Positions 34,954-45,885 of a DNA stretch of 64,000 bases are shown here, one piece after another. The translations under genes and the position numbers were made by a program. The stretch comes from Musa acuminata AAA Group. Its lineage: Eukaryota > Streptophyta > Magnoliopsida > Zingiberales > Musaceae. Numbering within the stretch: the stretch's first letter is position 1; the number at the start of each line of letters is the position of its first letter. The notes beneath the pieces are model-generated. The model saw nothing but the letters and a program-made list of their open reading frames with translations. It was not told where the DNA came from and did no database searches. The stretch spans positions 34,898,501-34,962,500 of the forward strand of contig NC_088344.1 in assembly GCF_036884655.1 (NCBI RefSeq), in the 5' to 3' direction.

Positions 34954-35905
34954 GGCGGAATATATATAGGAAGAGAGGATAACAAGGACAGGAAATCCAA
35001 GGTGATTTATGGTATGGGTTGCTGTTCTTCCTACTCACAAGAAACCTCTACACCCCATGAACCAACAGATGCGAGTAATAGAGAAGTAGCAACAACAACA
35101 ACAACAACAACAAGTACAGGTCGAAGAGGATTAGGAAGAGAAGAGGAAGGGATTAAGGGAGACGAGAAAGAGATTAGAGATACGAGGAGGAGGCTTTGGG
35201 ACAAAGCATAAAACTCTATCTAGTTTAAGGAGGAGGTGTAATTGCGTGTGAAGCAAAGCCACATGGGTTTGACAACCGCGGAACCTAATCGACATGGGGC
35301 CTTGTGGCCGATGGGGGGGATGATCAGAACAATTATTTTCCTCATATTTGACAAGAGCTTGAAGATTCTTCGACTACATGGAATCATGTTCTACGCATAA
35401 TATAAAGATAAATAGACATCGAACAGAAGAAGAGTAGCAGTTCACATGGATGTCAATACCATACAGTCATCGGATCAATAACATATCAACCTAATGCGTG
35501 TCTCATGTCCGTCGCTTTTGGGTTGGTCTCATGTCCAAGCTCGAACGATCAACATCTCCCTCCCTCTAACGATGATGGGGAACCACCAACTACTCCTGCG
35601 TTAGTTGACCGGTTCATGTCACGGGCGACAAAGGAGAAGGAACAGCATCTCGTGGCTCTCGGTGCGTCGTTAACTGCTCACGGAGAAGGATTTGTTTGGT
35701 TCCCATGGAATTTGGGATCATCTATCTATCTATCTATCTACCTATCTGTCTGTGAAGATTATCGGGAATTGGGATTTGGATGGATTTAGATTTGGCTGCC
35801 CGTGACGGCGACGCCGATGATCAGCAAAGAACATCGGTCTGCTTGCGAGAGTCATCTTTGGTGATTCCAAGGAAAAGAGTCAAATCCCTCAGCAGTAAAA
35901 CCTGT

Positions 35906-35913
35906 CATGCATG
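35906..35913. promoter_or_regulatory. RY/Sph element (CATGCATG)
   Basis: A full CATGCATG palindrome about 1.46 kb upstream of the ABI3 start codon. This is the core site bound by B3 factors of the ABI3/FUS3/LEC2 group, so auto- or cross-regulation is possible. Assigned by motif only. Confidence 0.4.
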
Positions 35914-36801
35914 TTGTAGAGATGCTACTGTTCACCGAGCGACTTGGATCAGAAGGGATCAGAATGGGAGAGAACGATATATATGTCTCGTATCGAAGGT
36001 CAGGAGTTGTCCCCGGACAGACTCAGCAGCTGCCAAGAACAACAGACAAGCAGTGATGAACGAACCATGTAAGCTGAAGCTTCAAAAGCTTGCACATCTG
36101 CCGTATGAGATGATCGGCTGACACGCAACTAGATCGGGCCCTGAAGCCGTATGAGATGATGCGTAGAACACACCCAAGGAGATCAACCTCTCCAACAGTT
36201 TGTGTTGCTGCTAATGATGTGTAGCACAGATCCAAGGAGAACATGTTCTCTTCATGAATCTGCAGCTCAGCAGACTTCCATTGAAGGAGAAGACGGTGAA
36301 CACAGCGGTACGGTGAATGGAAGAGGAGACGTCCATCACGCTTTGAGATGCGCACTCGTGTTCTTACCTATATATATATATATCATGTGCTTTGCTCGTG
36401 CTATTAAGTGGGACGGTTGAAGTGAGACGACTTCAAACGAAGGGCACGAGCGAACGGGTTAAGATTATTTACTTGGGTCCGACTCATGTAATTAGCGGAT
36501 CGATTTGGGTCAAAGCGTTCACTCTTGAGCTGAGTTTTCAATACAAAACTGGGTCGGGCCGGGTTACATTGGATCCGCCAAGAAATGAGTTCTTAACTCG
36601 GATCCGACCCGCAACCCTTCGGCTCCGTCATCACATAGAAAGCGGAAGCATCCAGAAGGGCGTACAAGGGCTAAGAGGGGATGTGCCGACGTCACGATGC
36701 ATAGACACGTAGACGCGACGGATTCGGACCCGCCGTTCGGTTCGGCCAATGGAGACGGAAGGCTACGAAGACGACTACTGCCGTTGCTGCCGGCGACAGG
36801 A

Positions 36802-36810
36802 ACACGTGTC
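36802..36810. promoter_or_regulatory. ABRE-type G-box (ACACGTGTC)
   Basis: A CACGTG core with ABRE-like flanks 562 bases upstream of the ABI3 ATG. Several other ACGT cores (GACACGTAG, TTGACACGTAA, CACACGTCG) lie within 36.7-36.9 kb. This site type is bound by ABI5-class bZIP factors. Assigned by motif only. Confidence 0.4.
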
Positions 36811-37140
36811 AGATTATAGGAGACCGGATCTCCATCTTACATCGAGTGGGTTGACACGTAATATCGAGCGCCGCCTCGATCACACACGTCGGCAGTTGCT
36901 TCGGGTGGTCGCATGCAACCACCGGGAGAGAGAGGTGGCCGGCTGACGCACCGCGGCTCGGTGCCACTGAGCTCCCAACGCCTGGCCGACGTTGTGTGGG
37001 CGCACAATTCGGAGCTTCGGCTCTCTTCTCTACCATACCACTCTCATGTGAGCAAAGCATTTAGTTCTCAGTTATCTTCTCCTCTCCTTTTTAAAGGGGC
37101 AAGCAGAGGTGGAAGTAACAGGAACAAACAAGCGAAAGCG

Positions 37141-37351
37141 ATGTTATGGTGCTCTTCGTCACTTTTGCGTAAGGAGTAGTATGAGAAGGGAGAGGAGAGT
37201 GGGAGGAAGGGTCGTTTTCTGCCTCCTCGGAGAAGGCAGCAATTGCTGTTGCTGTCGCTACAAATCGATCTCCGGGCCCATGCCCGTGCACTCCTCCTCC
37301 ACCTCCGCCGTCGGCTTCTAAGTGCGGTTCGCTTCATCCTGGTGCATGTAA
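37141..37351 (+). promoter_or_regulatory. ABI3 leader upstream ORFs, including an AUG-stop
   Basis: Between the probable start of transcription (about 37115, from TTTTTAAAGG near 37088) and the ABI3 ATG there are upstream ORFs at 37141-37179 (12 codons), 37146-37172 (8 codons) and 37181-37321 (46 codons). There is also a minimal ATG-TAA at 37346-37351, which ends 20 bases before the main start. The same spot reads CAT-GTAAGT, so it could instead be a splice donor. The transcript start is inferred. Confidence 0.5.
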
Positions 37352-37371
37352 GTTCTCTTCAGAGTACGATT

Positions 37372-39855
37372 ATGGAGCGTAAGAGTAAGCGAAAACAGAG
37401 AGAGGAGCTGCGGGTTCCGAAGGAGGTAGATAAAACCATGGCAGATCATGAGGTCGAAGAGGAGGAGAAGATGTTGGCAGGGTTTGATGCTGCAGGAGAT
37501 CACCCAGGAGTGGATGAGATCGTGTTGGATATGGACGGAGAGGATCTCATCTTCGCCGAGGATACCTTTCCTTCCTTGCCTGACTTCTCGTGCCTCTCTT
37601 CACCATCGCCTTCCACCTTGCATGCCAAGAACACAGTCCTGTCTCCCTGTTCTTCCACATCTTCCACCTCCTCCTGTTGGTCCTTCTTACAGGTTCCTTA
37701 CGGCGGCAGGGTCGCCGATGTGCAGCAGCAGCCGGCGGAAGCTGCATCGGTCGACGACATGATGATGCTCGCACCGCCAACGTTAGAATTCCTCGAGTCG
37801 AGCGAGTTCAGCTCCGACGGGCTCGACATCCTCGGTGACATCGACCTCCTCGATCTGTCGATTGATCCCTGGGAGCCGTGTTCGCTTTTCCATGCCGGCG
37901 AGTCCAGTACGGCTGTCGGTAACGGCGGTGAGGCCATCGTTGATCGTGCGATGCAGCCGTGTCAAGTTGCGGAAGAAGCGAGCTCCGAGGGCCACGGCGA
38001 AGGAGTGCAGCAGCGGCAGCAGTTGGAGGACACTTCCTCGGATGAACTGGCGAGGGTTTTCTTGGACTGGCTGAGGAGCAACAAGGACTCTATCTCGGCG
38101 GAGGACCTTCGGAGCATCAAGCTGAAGCGCGCCACCATCGAGTGCGCCGATCGCCGCCTGGGCCGAACTAAGCATGGCCGGATGCAGCTGCTGAAGCTGA
38201 TACTGACCTGGGTGCAGAACAGCCATCTCCAGAGGAAGCGGCACCGGCCGACATCTTCCGACGATCACCAGCCACGGCCGTTCCCCAACAATTGCAACTG
38301 CAGCACAGCCGATCAGAACCCTGCGGCATGGAACTCCAACTCCACGGATCCTGCCGCCGGCTCTACGCATCCGTCGCTACTCGCTGCTTACGGCATCGCC
38401 AACGGGGAGATGGCGTATCCTGGTGCAACAGCACCTTATCCTTACCCCCACAGCTGCGGCACCAGTAGCATCGTCGTCAACAGCCAACCCTTCTCTCCGA
38501 CGCTGGACTTCGTCGACCCTAATGCGGGGCCATGGTCATCGCAGTTAGCTTCAGCCTTGCCGTCCATGGTGCCGCCGCAGTATTCCGGAGGGTACGCCAA
38601 CCAGTTTCTCGGTCATCCGATGTACCACCAAGGTCAACACCTACCCGGTTTGGCTTCGGCGACGAAGGAGGCGAGGAAGAAGAGGATGGCGCGCCAGCGG
38701 CGACTCGCTTCTCTCCATCACCACCGAAATCATCATAACCAGAACCATCTGCAGCATGCTCATCCTCATCTGGGATCCACTGAAGGTGCTGCAGGGAACT
38801 GGGCTTTCTGGACCAATTCCTCTTCGTCGTCGCACAAAAGGAACCACATGGCCGAGACGCAGACACCGCCTCCTGCGGCTCAACCGCAGCGGAGGTCTCC
38901 GCACGGTGCAGCTTCGACCTCAGAGAAACGTCAGGTCCTTCCTTGGTTCGCTAATGGCTGCTGACTATGACTTTCGAGATCGAAGTGGATCCGAACGTGT
39001 TGATGCTGGTGCAGGGATGGAAGGGCGAGAAGAACTTGAAGTTCCTGCTGCAGAAGGTGCTGAAGCAGAGCGACGTGGGTAGCCTCGGCCGGATCGTGCT
39101 GCCCAAAGTGAGCCAACCTGGACATGGTTTGAGTAGCAGTCGATTCTTCCATCCTTCCATGAATCTTTTACATGTCATCATGATCAGTCCAACACCTGTC
39201 TTCTTCTTTGGATCAACAGAAGGAAGCGGAGACCCACCTGCCGGAGCTGGGCGCAAGGGACGGGATCTCCATCCCGATGGAGGACATCGGGACCTCCCAG
39301 GTGTGGAACATGCGCTACAGGTAGGTGACAACCTCGCTTCATCTTCGCAATGCATGCTCGTCTCTTTTGCTGACATGTCTGCTAATGCTGCAGGTTCTGG
39401 CCGAACAACAAGAGCAGGATGTATCTCCTGGAAAACACAGGTGAAACTAAGTGCTTTCTCTTCTTCTTCTTCTTCTTCTTCTTCTTCTTCTTCTTCTTCT
39501 GCCACTACTAATACGAGGAGGATGTAGGAGATTTTGTCAGGTCAAACGGGCTGCAAGAAGGGGACTTCATCGTGATTTACTCCGACGTCAAGTGCGGCAA
39601 ATACGTAAGGCATACGCACATTTGCTCTCCAGATCTTAAGGCCTGTGCTGCTGCAACCCACATCCTCACCCGGACATTGTTTTGTGACAGATGATTCGGG
39701 GAGTGAAGGTTCGACAGCCGGCGGAGGCAGCAGGAGCACCGAGCGGCATGAACGCTGAGAAGAAGGCACATCGAAGAAGGAACGGCTTGGAGAAGACGGG
39801 TGGTGCAGATAAAATGAGAGGAAACAGCATCATCCATGGGGATGTTTCACCCTAG
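37372..39855 (+). CDS. ABI3: B3-domain transcription factor ABI3/VP1
   Basis: Master regulator of seed maturation and ABA response, acting in the nucleus on RY elements with bZIP partners. Six exons: 37372-38934, 39015-39107, 39220-39320, 39394-39440, 39528-39604, 39691-39855, giving 681 residues (maize VP1 691, Arabidopsis ABI3 720). The acidic N-terminus includes [17 protein letters not shown] as in VP1. The B1 domain is near residues 224-287 ([20 protein letters not shown]). The B2 domain is near 431-450 ([18 protein letters not shown]). The B3 domain begins at [18 protein letters not shown] and includes [16 protein letters not shown]. The intron at RQ|GW is only 80 bases, and the fourth intron contains a (CTT)n run. 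The ATG at 37372 has a good context, but a second in-frame ATG at 37438 has a stronger one (ACCATGG). The tail after B3 is short and basic. Confidence 0.95.
39458..39500. repeat. (CTT)n microsatellite in ABI3 intron 4
   Basis: A trinucleotide tract of about 14 units lies between the fourth and fifth exons of ABI3. It extends the polypyrimidine tract before the acceptor at 39527. Confidence 0.95.
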
Positions 39856-40118
39856 AGAGAGAGAGAGAGATGCTCGGACAGGAGAACAGTGAACCCGATC
39901 ACACTGTGTAAGCCTGAACGCGTTCTAATGTGGTCGACGCTCGAGTTATGTAGTAATAGATCTAAGGAATGACATCAGTTGTAGAAGTAGTAATCTCATC
40001 ATCATGGAACAGACACACGTATGAAGAAAAAGAATGACTCGATCTGGAAAACCTCGAATATGTTTTACATTGTACGTAAGAAACGGATCGAAGGAAATCA
40101 ATGTCTTGTGGATTACTA
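39856..40118. other. Convergent 3' intergenic spacer
   Basis: Only 263 bases separate the ABI3 stop (+) from the PTAC10 stop (-). It contains a short GA run just after the ABI3 stop. Normal 3' untranslated regions of both genes would overlap here. No other feature is seen. Confidence 0.6.
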
Positions 40119-43016
40119 CTAGTCATCGAACATGCCTTCATCCGACATGCTAGGTGATTCAGTTCCATTTACAACCGGCTTGTTCTCTGCAGAGGACGAA
40201 TTAGAATCTTCAAGAATTCTTGGGTCGATGTCTAAATCATCATCGTCATCGTCCTTGTCTTCTTTCTCGTCTACTTGCTTGGGCGCTGCCTTCATTTGGG
40301 CTTCACGATGCATTCGCTGCTTGATGGCTTCTTCATACGACATCTCATACCAGACAGCACCTCTCCCGACGATGGATCGGTTGTGATCCTCCGTCATCCT
40401 CTCCTGCTTGCTCTTCTCTGAGTTCTTGGGCTCTCCCCAGTAGTCGTAACGGTACATTGGGGTCGTCGGGTCGTACCGGTCCTTTCCCCAGACCTCTTTG
40501 TCGTCGACGTATCTCCCAGGTTCCTCTATGGGAAGGCCAAGAGTTCTTCGGCTGCCAATGAGTCGCATATAGAACAAAAGATTAGCAGGTATCACAGAGC
40601 CAGAACTTGAAATGTAAACAACAAAGATCAATGCCTGTTGGAGCAAACTGGATAAAGGACTTCAAAAATGGACGGTACAAAGAAAAAAACACATTCGGCT
40701 GCCAATGAGTCGCATATAGAACAAAAGATTAGCAGGTATCGCAGAGCCAGAACTTGAAATGTAAACAACAAAGATCAATGCCTGTTGGAGCAAACTGGAT
40801 AAAGGACTTCAAAAACGGAAGGTACAAAGAAAAAACACATAGGATTACGCAAACTCATTTGAAGAACTATGAATATTTATCTCACAATTTCAATGCAACT
40901 ACTCTGTGGAATTTCAGATAAAAGTATTAAAAGTATACCAGCTAATATCTCTGATCAGAGCTTCTCTTTCCTCTAATGAACGTTGCCAGTGCATCAAATC
41001 GTACTCATCCATCTCCACATTCCGTCTCAACATGGGAATTTTATACTCTTCTTCTCGATGTTCTGCTTCCTTCTTTAATTTGTTGTTGAGCTGCAAGCAA
41101 CAGATCAGCATGAATCTTCGTTTTACTTCCATGTATATTCAAAACATATTCCCAGGCACATAACAAGAAAAAGAGGAACTGTCATCGCCAGAGGACATAG
41201 GGCAGCAATTCATTTTGACCAAGATAAAAATTCATCATTCATTTTGGAATATATGAATGATCTTTAACTTGGGCAGTAATTTTCATTTTGACGAAGAAAA
41301 TTTAACATCCGTCTACCTTCATAGTCTAGGCACATATTGATTCGCGAGTATAACAAAGTAAAAATGGATCTTAGGTTTACTAAATTACCTGACGCTCTGC
41401 ACGAGCAGAATCCATATCAAGTTCTTTGATATCGGTGTTCTAACAAAAAAGTACATCAAACAGAATATATTTCAGTTTTATCACTTAATCCAAAAATAAT
41501 CTTAAACAATATCCGCCACAATCAGCATAGACCGGTCATCACTCACCAAAATTGTCTTTGGTAGCAAAGCCCCCTTGAAGTGAGCTTGTGTATATTCAAC
41601 ACTATTTTCTTCATCAAAATGCTCGTTAACGGTTGACTCATATGTCGTGGTCTTAAATTTATCAGGATTTTCCTCTTCATAATCCAGAATCATTTGCTCA
41701 GCATTGTGCAGCTGCCATAACTGCACACTCGACCAAAGTATTAAATTGATTATAACTAGATTGGTAAAATAAATATATAGCTCTAAGCTAAGGAATCAGC
41801 AAACTAGGAATTAAAGAACAAGAAATAGAACCAAAGAAAATATTAATCCTTTCGGTGATGTCAATCTAGACATGCCTTGTCTACATATGGATGATCTGAT
41901 AACAGTGATTGATCTTCCATTCTGATTGAAGGCCTTTTTCTAGGAATGGGTGGCCTTCCAGACTCCCGCTGTGAAAAAACCAAAGATAAAGTAAGAGAAA
42001 AAAAAATCTTCACATGAAGACCATGACTTACACAGATCTAAGATCCAAGTAATATCGGAACATAAATATATGTTTCTGATGCCAATCTATATATGAACAG
42101 AAGCTTTGATGAGAGAAACACTGCAATAGGAGATTCTCCTTCCTGCTTGATTATATGAAGACATCTAAGCCTAAGACAAAGCACAACAAATATCTAATGT
42201 GATTTATAATAAAATTAAGCAGATAAATCTATGACTAAAGCGTAGCACCTTAACAAGAAAAGCAAAGGGCTAATCAACAAGTATGAGAAATGTTTAATTA
42301 ACAGAACAACAACTATACTGTTGCACAGACTCTGATATCTATTAACGGAACCAAACATAATATTCTGAAATGTTTACACTTACATAATTGTCATATTTCC
42401 ACTTATATCATCTAGTTTATGTACAGGTTCACCAGAGAATGGGGTCATAATGCTGGTTTCAATAAGACAGCCAAGGAGAATGATGCATTGTTTTTGCATA
42501 TCGTCATCTTCTCAAAGATACGAATCAGAAGGCGTTTGGCAAGAAAATATACAGGTAAAGGCCAAGCTTACCCAAAGTTGTTCAGGATTTGTATCCTCCT
42601 CCCTGTGAAAAATTGGCGGATAGTCAAATCTGTTGAATCTGCAAATATGGAAGCAAAGAAAAGTTAGAAACTAGTCAAAAACAAGTTTTAGTTACTTGCC
42701 TAGGGCATGATGTCTGGTACATACATAAGGTGATCAATGTTGGGATTGACAAAGCGCATTTCAATAGGAAAACGGAAACGGTATGGATCTCTTTTTGCCT
42801 GCAAAAGAGCGAAAACAATTATCTTATGGAAGAAATCATGAGAAACATTGACTACATTAATGCAAAAAGGAGTATCTGACTGCGGAGATAAAGTACTAAC
42901 AATATAACAAAGGACCAGGTTTTCATAGTTATTGATGTTACAAGTGCACAGCATAATTTAATATGTGTATGCTTAAATTCAGCATGTTAAGTTAAATGGA
43001 ATATGCAGGAAAAAAA

Positions 43017-43057
<41 letters not shown>

Positions 43058-45885
43058 AGTAGTTCTCACACGTATCAGCACAAGCAAAGTAAAAAGTACT
43101 CACCAAAACTTCCACAAAGACATGCATACCAACTTTAATATGATGACGGATCCAATACCAATCATTTCCTTTTATAGGAACCCACCTAAAAGATCGTAAA
43201 GGACAGGTGAGCAAGCAATGACCAAAAAATGGACTAATCTAATCTTTACCAACAGAATAATAGAACAACAATAATAACAATTGCCACACATGATCTGGGG
43301 TCAACCACATGGGTATTTTCCCAACTTCAGACTCTGTTCAGAACAATATTGCCAGTAAATATTTACCGATAATCAAATGAATACGGGAGAATCCATTATA
43401 ATTCTGTACCAGGACATCCTGAACTGTGACAGAAAATTATTTAGCTTGTATACACATGGTCTGAGGCATCTAATTCCTAGACATTTGTTGTCTTTACACA
43501 CACACATAAATCTATAAATACACACACAGAGACAACCACAACAAGAGAGTTTCTCTCTAACAAAACTAGTCCACCTATCCATTTGCAAGGAACTACGGAT
43601 AATTTGCATGAACATAGGTTTGAAAAAATATCTCAAATGTTCATAACAAAGAAACACTTGCCCATCATGGACGCATCCAATGTCAACAAAGGCTCCTTGG
43701 TGAAGGTGTAGAGTTGTCACTTTACCTCGACAAATCTGTGGAAGATTTACATGTATCAAATAACCGAAAGAGTGAAGCGACCGATCAAGATAAAAGGGAC
43801 CAAGAGAATATTTTTGTCCATTGATTGAAACAAGAACTCAACAGCCCACGAGCATATAAGATGAATAACCTTTCGCTACTCGGTTCAGGGTTCTACCTGT
43901 CCTGGGTATATAAATGGGAGTTCAAGCTGCAAAAACAATGATTTTTTATCAAAACATCGGTCCTTGACTGAGACTTTTTCAAAGATACACTATAGGGCAC
44001 AACAAAAATTGTAAATATACCATGTCATCTTTGTAGTCTTTGCCTCTTTTTCTCCTACCAGGATAATAATCTTGGTCAAACTGCCAACAAAATGAACAAA
44101 GTTGACTTGTCACATACATAAAAGAAGAATGTAAGTGATCATAACATCATAACAAGTTTTGTCGGAATCATATAGGTACTGTACAAATTTCTACAAGACA
44201 TCAAAGCATTAGCAATGGTAAGTTCTTTATAAGAAAAGCAGTCTAGGTTGATGTGTACTGTATATCTTAAATATTTTAAATCCTTATACTTATTGTCCTG
44301 AAAATCCTTCGAAGTTTTAAAATATGCAAGGCCTATGTTCAGTTCAGGAAAAGGTTGCTCTATGCCACCTGAGCTCTGGATCTTTCCCAATTTTGGTCCA
44401 TCAATGACTATCATGCCAGCAGACAGACATTGTAAACTGATGTGCATGGAATAATCATTTGATTAAGTTGCTCGGCGATTATTTTTCGTTCATGGATTTT
44501 AAAATTTGGAACTAGGGAATGCTTGGCAAGTCCATGTCATACGCTTATAATACTCTTAGGTATCAGCAAGTGGCTTGGTGTTTCAGTTTTGGACTTGGAG
44601 CATCTTGGTGCAAATTAAAGGCCTGTTTCAGAATTTTGGTCAAGATCATCCTATGAAGCAAATAATGGTGAAAAAAATCTGGAATTGCCTCTTGATTTGT
44701 TCGTATTCCCATGATCATTCTTTAAGAGATAGCTTCAAGAGATGAAGGTGACTTTTATCCCATAAAATGTGATATGTGCTATTGTCATGCATAGGTTATC
44801 TGCAAACACAAACTGAGATTACTCTAACAATCTCAGTGGCGATCCATTAACTCTCAGAAAAAGAATTACTAGTTATGATCAGGAAGCAATGTATGAAATG
44901 AAAACAGAGCTACCATTATCCCAAGTCAGAAATGTATATGTAATTTCTAAGTGAACTACTGCCAATCTCTATCTTAAACTCGAAAGACACCAATTACTAC
45001 TTCCGGGCAGTTCCCTCTCAGTACCAATTTCACTCCCCAAAACATTTGCAAACGGGACAGTGAAACCAAACCAATATAAGATCATAGGAAGCCAAAGTTC
45101 CGACGCATTACCTTGTAAGACTCCTCTTCAAGCCGGTCCCTGTTTGCCGCCACCCACTCCTTGTACTGCCTCAGGAAGACCTTGTACCTCTCCAGGCACA
45201 TCCCATCGGTGTCGGTGCTGACCTCCTCCCCCGGATCCACCCTCTCCGCCTGCAGCTTGTGCGCCTCCCTGATGAACTCCAACTCCGCCTGGTCGACCTC
45301 CCAGCCCGGTGGCGGCCAGTCCCTCGGCGGCACCATTCGCACGGCAAGCGGGCCCTCCCAGAGTGTCTCGAGGGGGTCGGGGATCTCCCCCTTGAAGGCG
45401 AACTGCTGGTCGAGGTACTCATCCTCGGAAAGGCCGCTCTCCTCCAACTTCTTGCGGCGGTAGGAAGGGGTGAGCATCCGGAAGGCCTCGATGGCCTCGG
45501 GGGACTGAAGGGGGACCTCCTCGCCCTCATTAAGACTCTTTCGGGCGAAGTCGGCCTCCGGGGTGAGGATCTCCTCCCAGGGGGCCCAGCCCCGCTCCAC
45601 CCAGTTCCGCCGGCGGGCCTCCTCCTCGGTCTCCTTCTCCCGGGGGCGGAAGGACTCGAGGAATGCCTCGTCGTCGTCACCTACGGGGACCTCGTCGGCG
45701 GCGTATGGGGAGGCGGAGGAGCGGACCGGTGGGAGGAGGCGGAGGGCAGGGAATACAGGGAGAGGACAAGGGAAAGGGAAGGGGGCTAGGGTTATGGAAC
45801 GCAGGAGATGGAGGGGGCGGTGGCGGAAGGGCGGAGGGAGAAGGAGTGGGTGGCGATGGTGGCTGTGGAGTTTGAAGCAGTGCAT
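40119..45885 (-). CDS. PTAC10: PTAC10/PAP3, plastid RNA polymerase-associated S1 protein
   Basis: Component of the plastid-encoded RNA polymerase complex, needed for plastid transcription and chloroplast development. Twelve exons: 45885-45112, 44080-44021, 43926-43897, 43735-43662, 43185-43104, 42798-42725, 42638-42572, 41968-41876, 41720-41547, 41439-41389, 41090-40939, 40551-40119. They total 687 residues with all phases matching (Arabidopsis about 668). The first ATG of the frame, 45885, opens a His/Pro/Arg-rich transit peptide. The S1 RNA-binding domain spans about residues 285-370 (GKVTTLHLHQGAFVDIG, then a W-V-P-I-K continuation). The C-terminal half is charged, with PMLRRNVEMDEYDLMHWQRS and WGKDRYDPTTPMYRYDYWGE, then an acidic tail. 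Two introns appear to start with GC. The acceptor before the last exon is duplicated. The next gene, ABI3, is convergent. Confidence 0.92.
40547..40839. repeat. 147-bp tandem duplication spanning a PTAC10 splice acceptor
   Basis: 40547-40693 and 40694-40839 are direct copies differing by three substitutions and one base in an A-run. Each copy contains the intron end GCGACTCATTGGCAG and the first exon bases CCGAA. The copy nearer the coding exon (40547-40693) is the functional one by phase. The duplication looks recent. Confidence 0.97.
43021..43054. repeat. (CA)17 microsatellite in a PTAC10 intron
   Basis: A perfect CA repeat following a short A-run in the intron between the exons ending at 43104 and starting at 42798. 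Confidence 0.95.

Larger units (their letters stand above)
34954..37371. other. Divergent intergenic region, bHLH and ABI3 promoters
   Basis: This region contains the bHLH upstream region on the left, a (TATC)n-like run near 35720-35750, an RY element at 35906-35913 and an ABRE-type G-box at 36802-36810. It ends in the ABI3 core promoter (TTTTTAAAGG near 37088) and a leader with upstream ORFs. ORFs here in several frames show no family resemblance. Confidence 0.5.

Noticed and set aside
35505..36121. Two plus-strand ORFs upstream of ABI3 as a separate gene
   Set aside because: They contain a TATC repeat, no recognised domain and no supporting splice sites.
37783..38370. 195-codon antisense ORF over ABI3 exon 1
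   Set aside because: Shadow of a GC-rich coding exon; composition is Arg/Val/Gly typical of antisense frames.
45259..45789. 176- and 158-codon plus-strand ORFs over PTAC10 exon 1
   Set aside because: They are opposite to a conserved exon and have no recognisable domain; GC-rich shadow frames.
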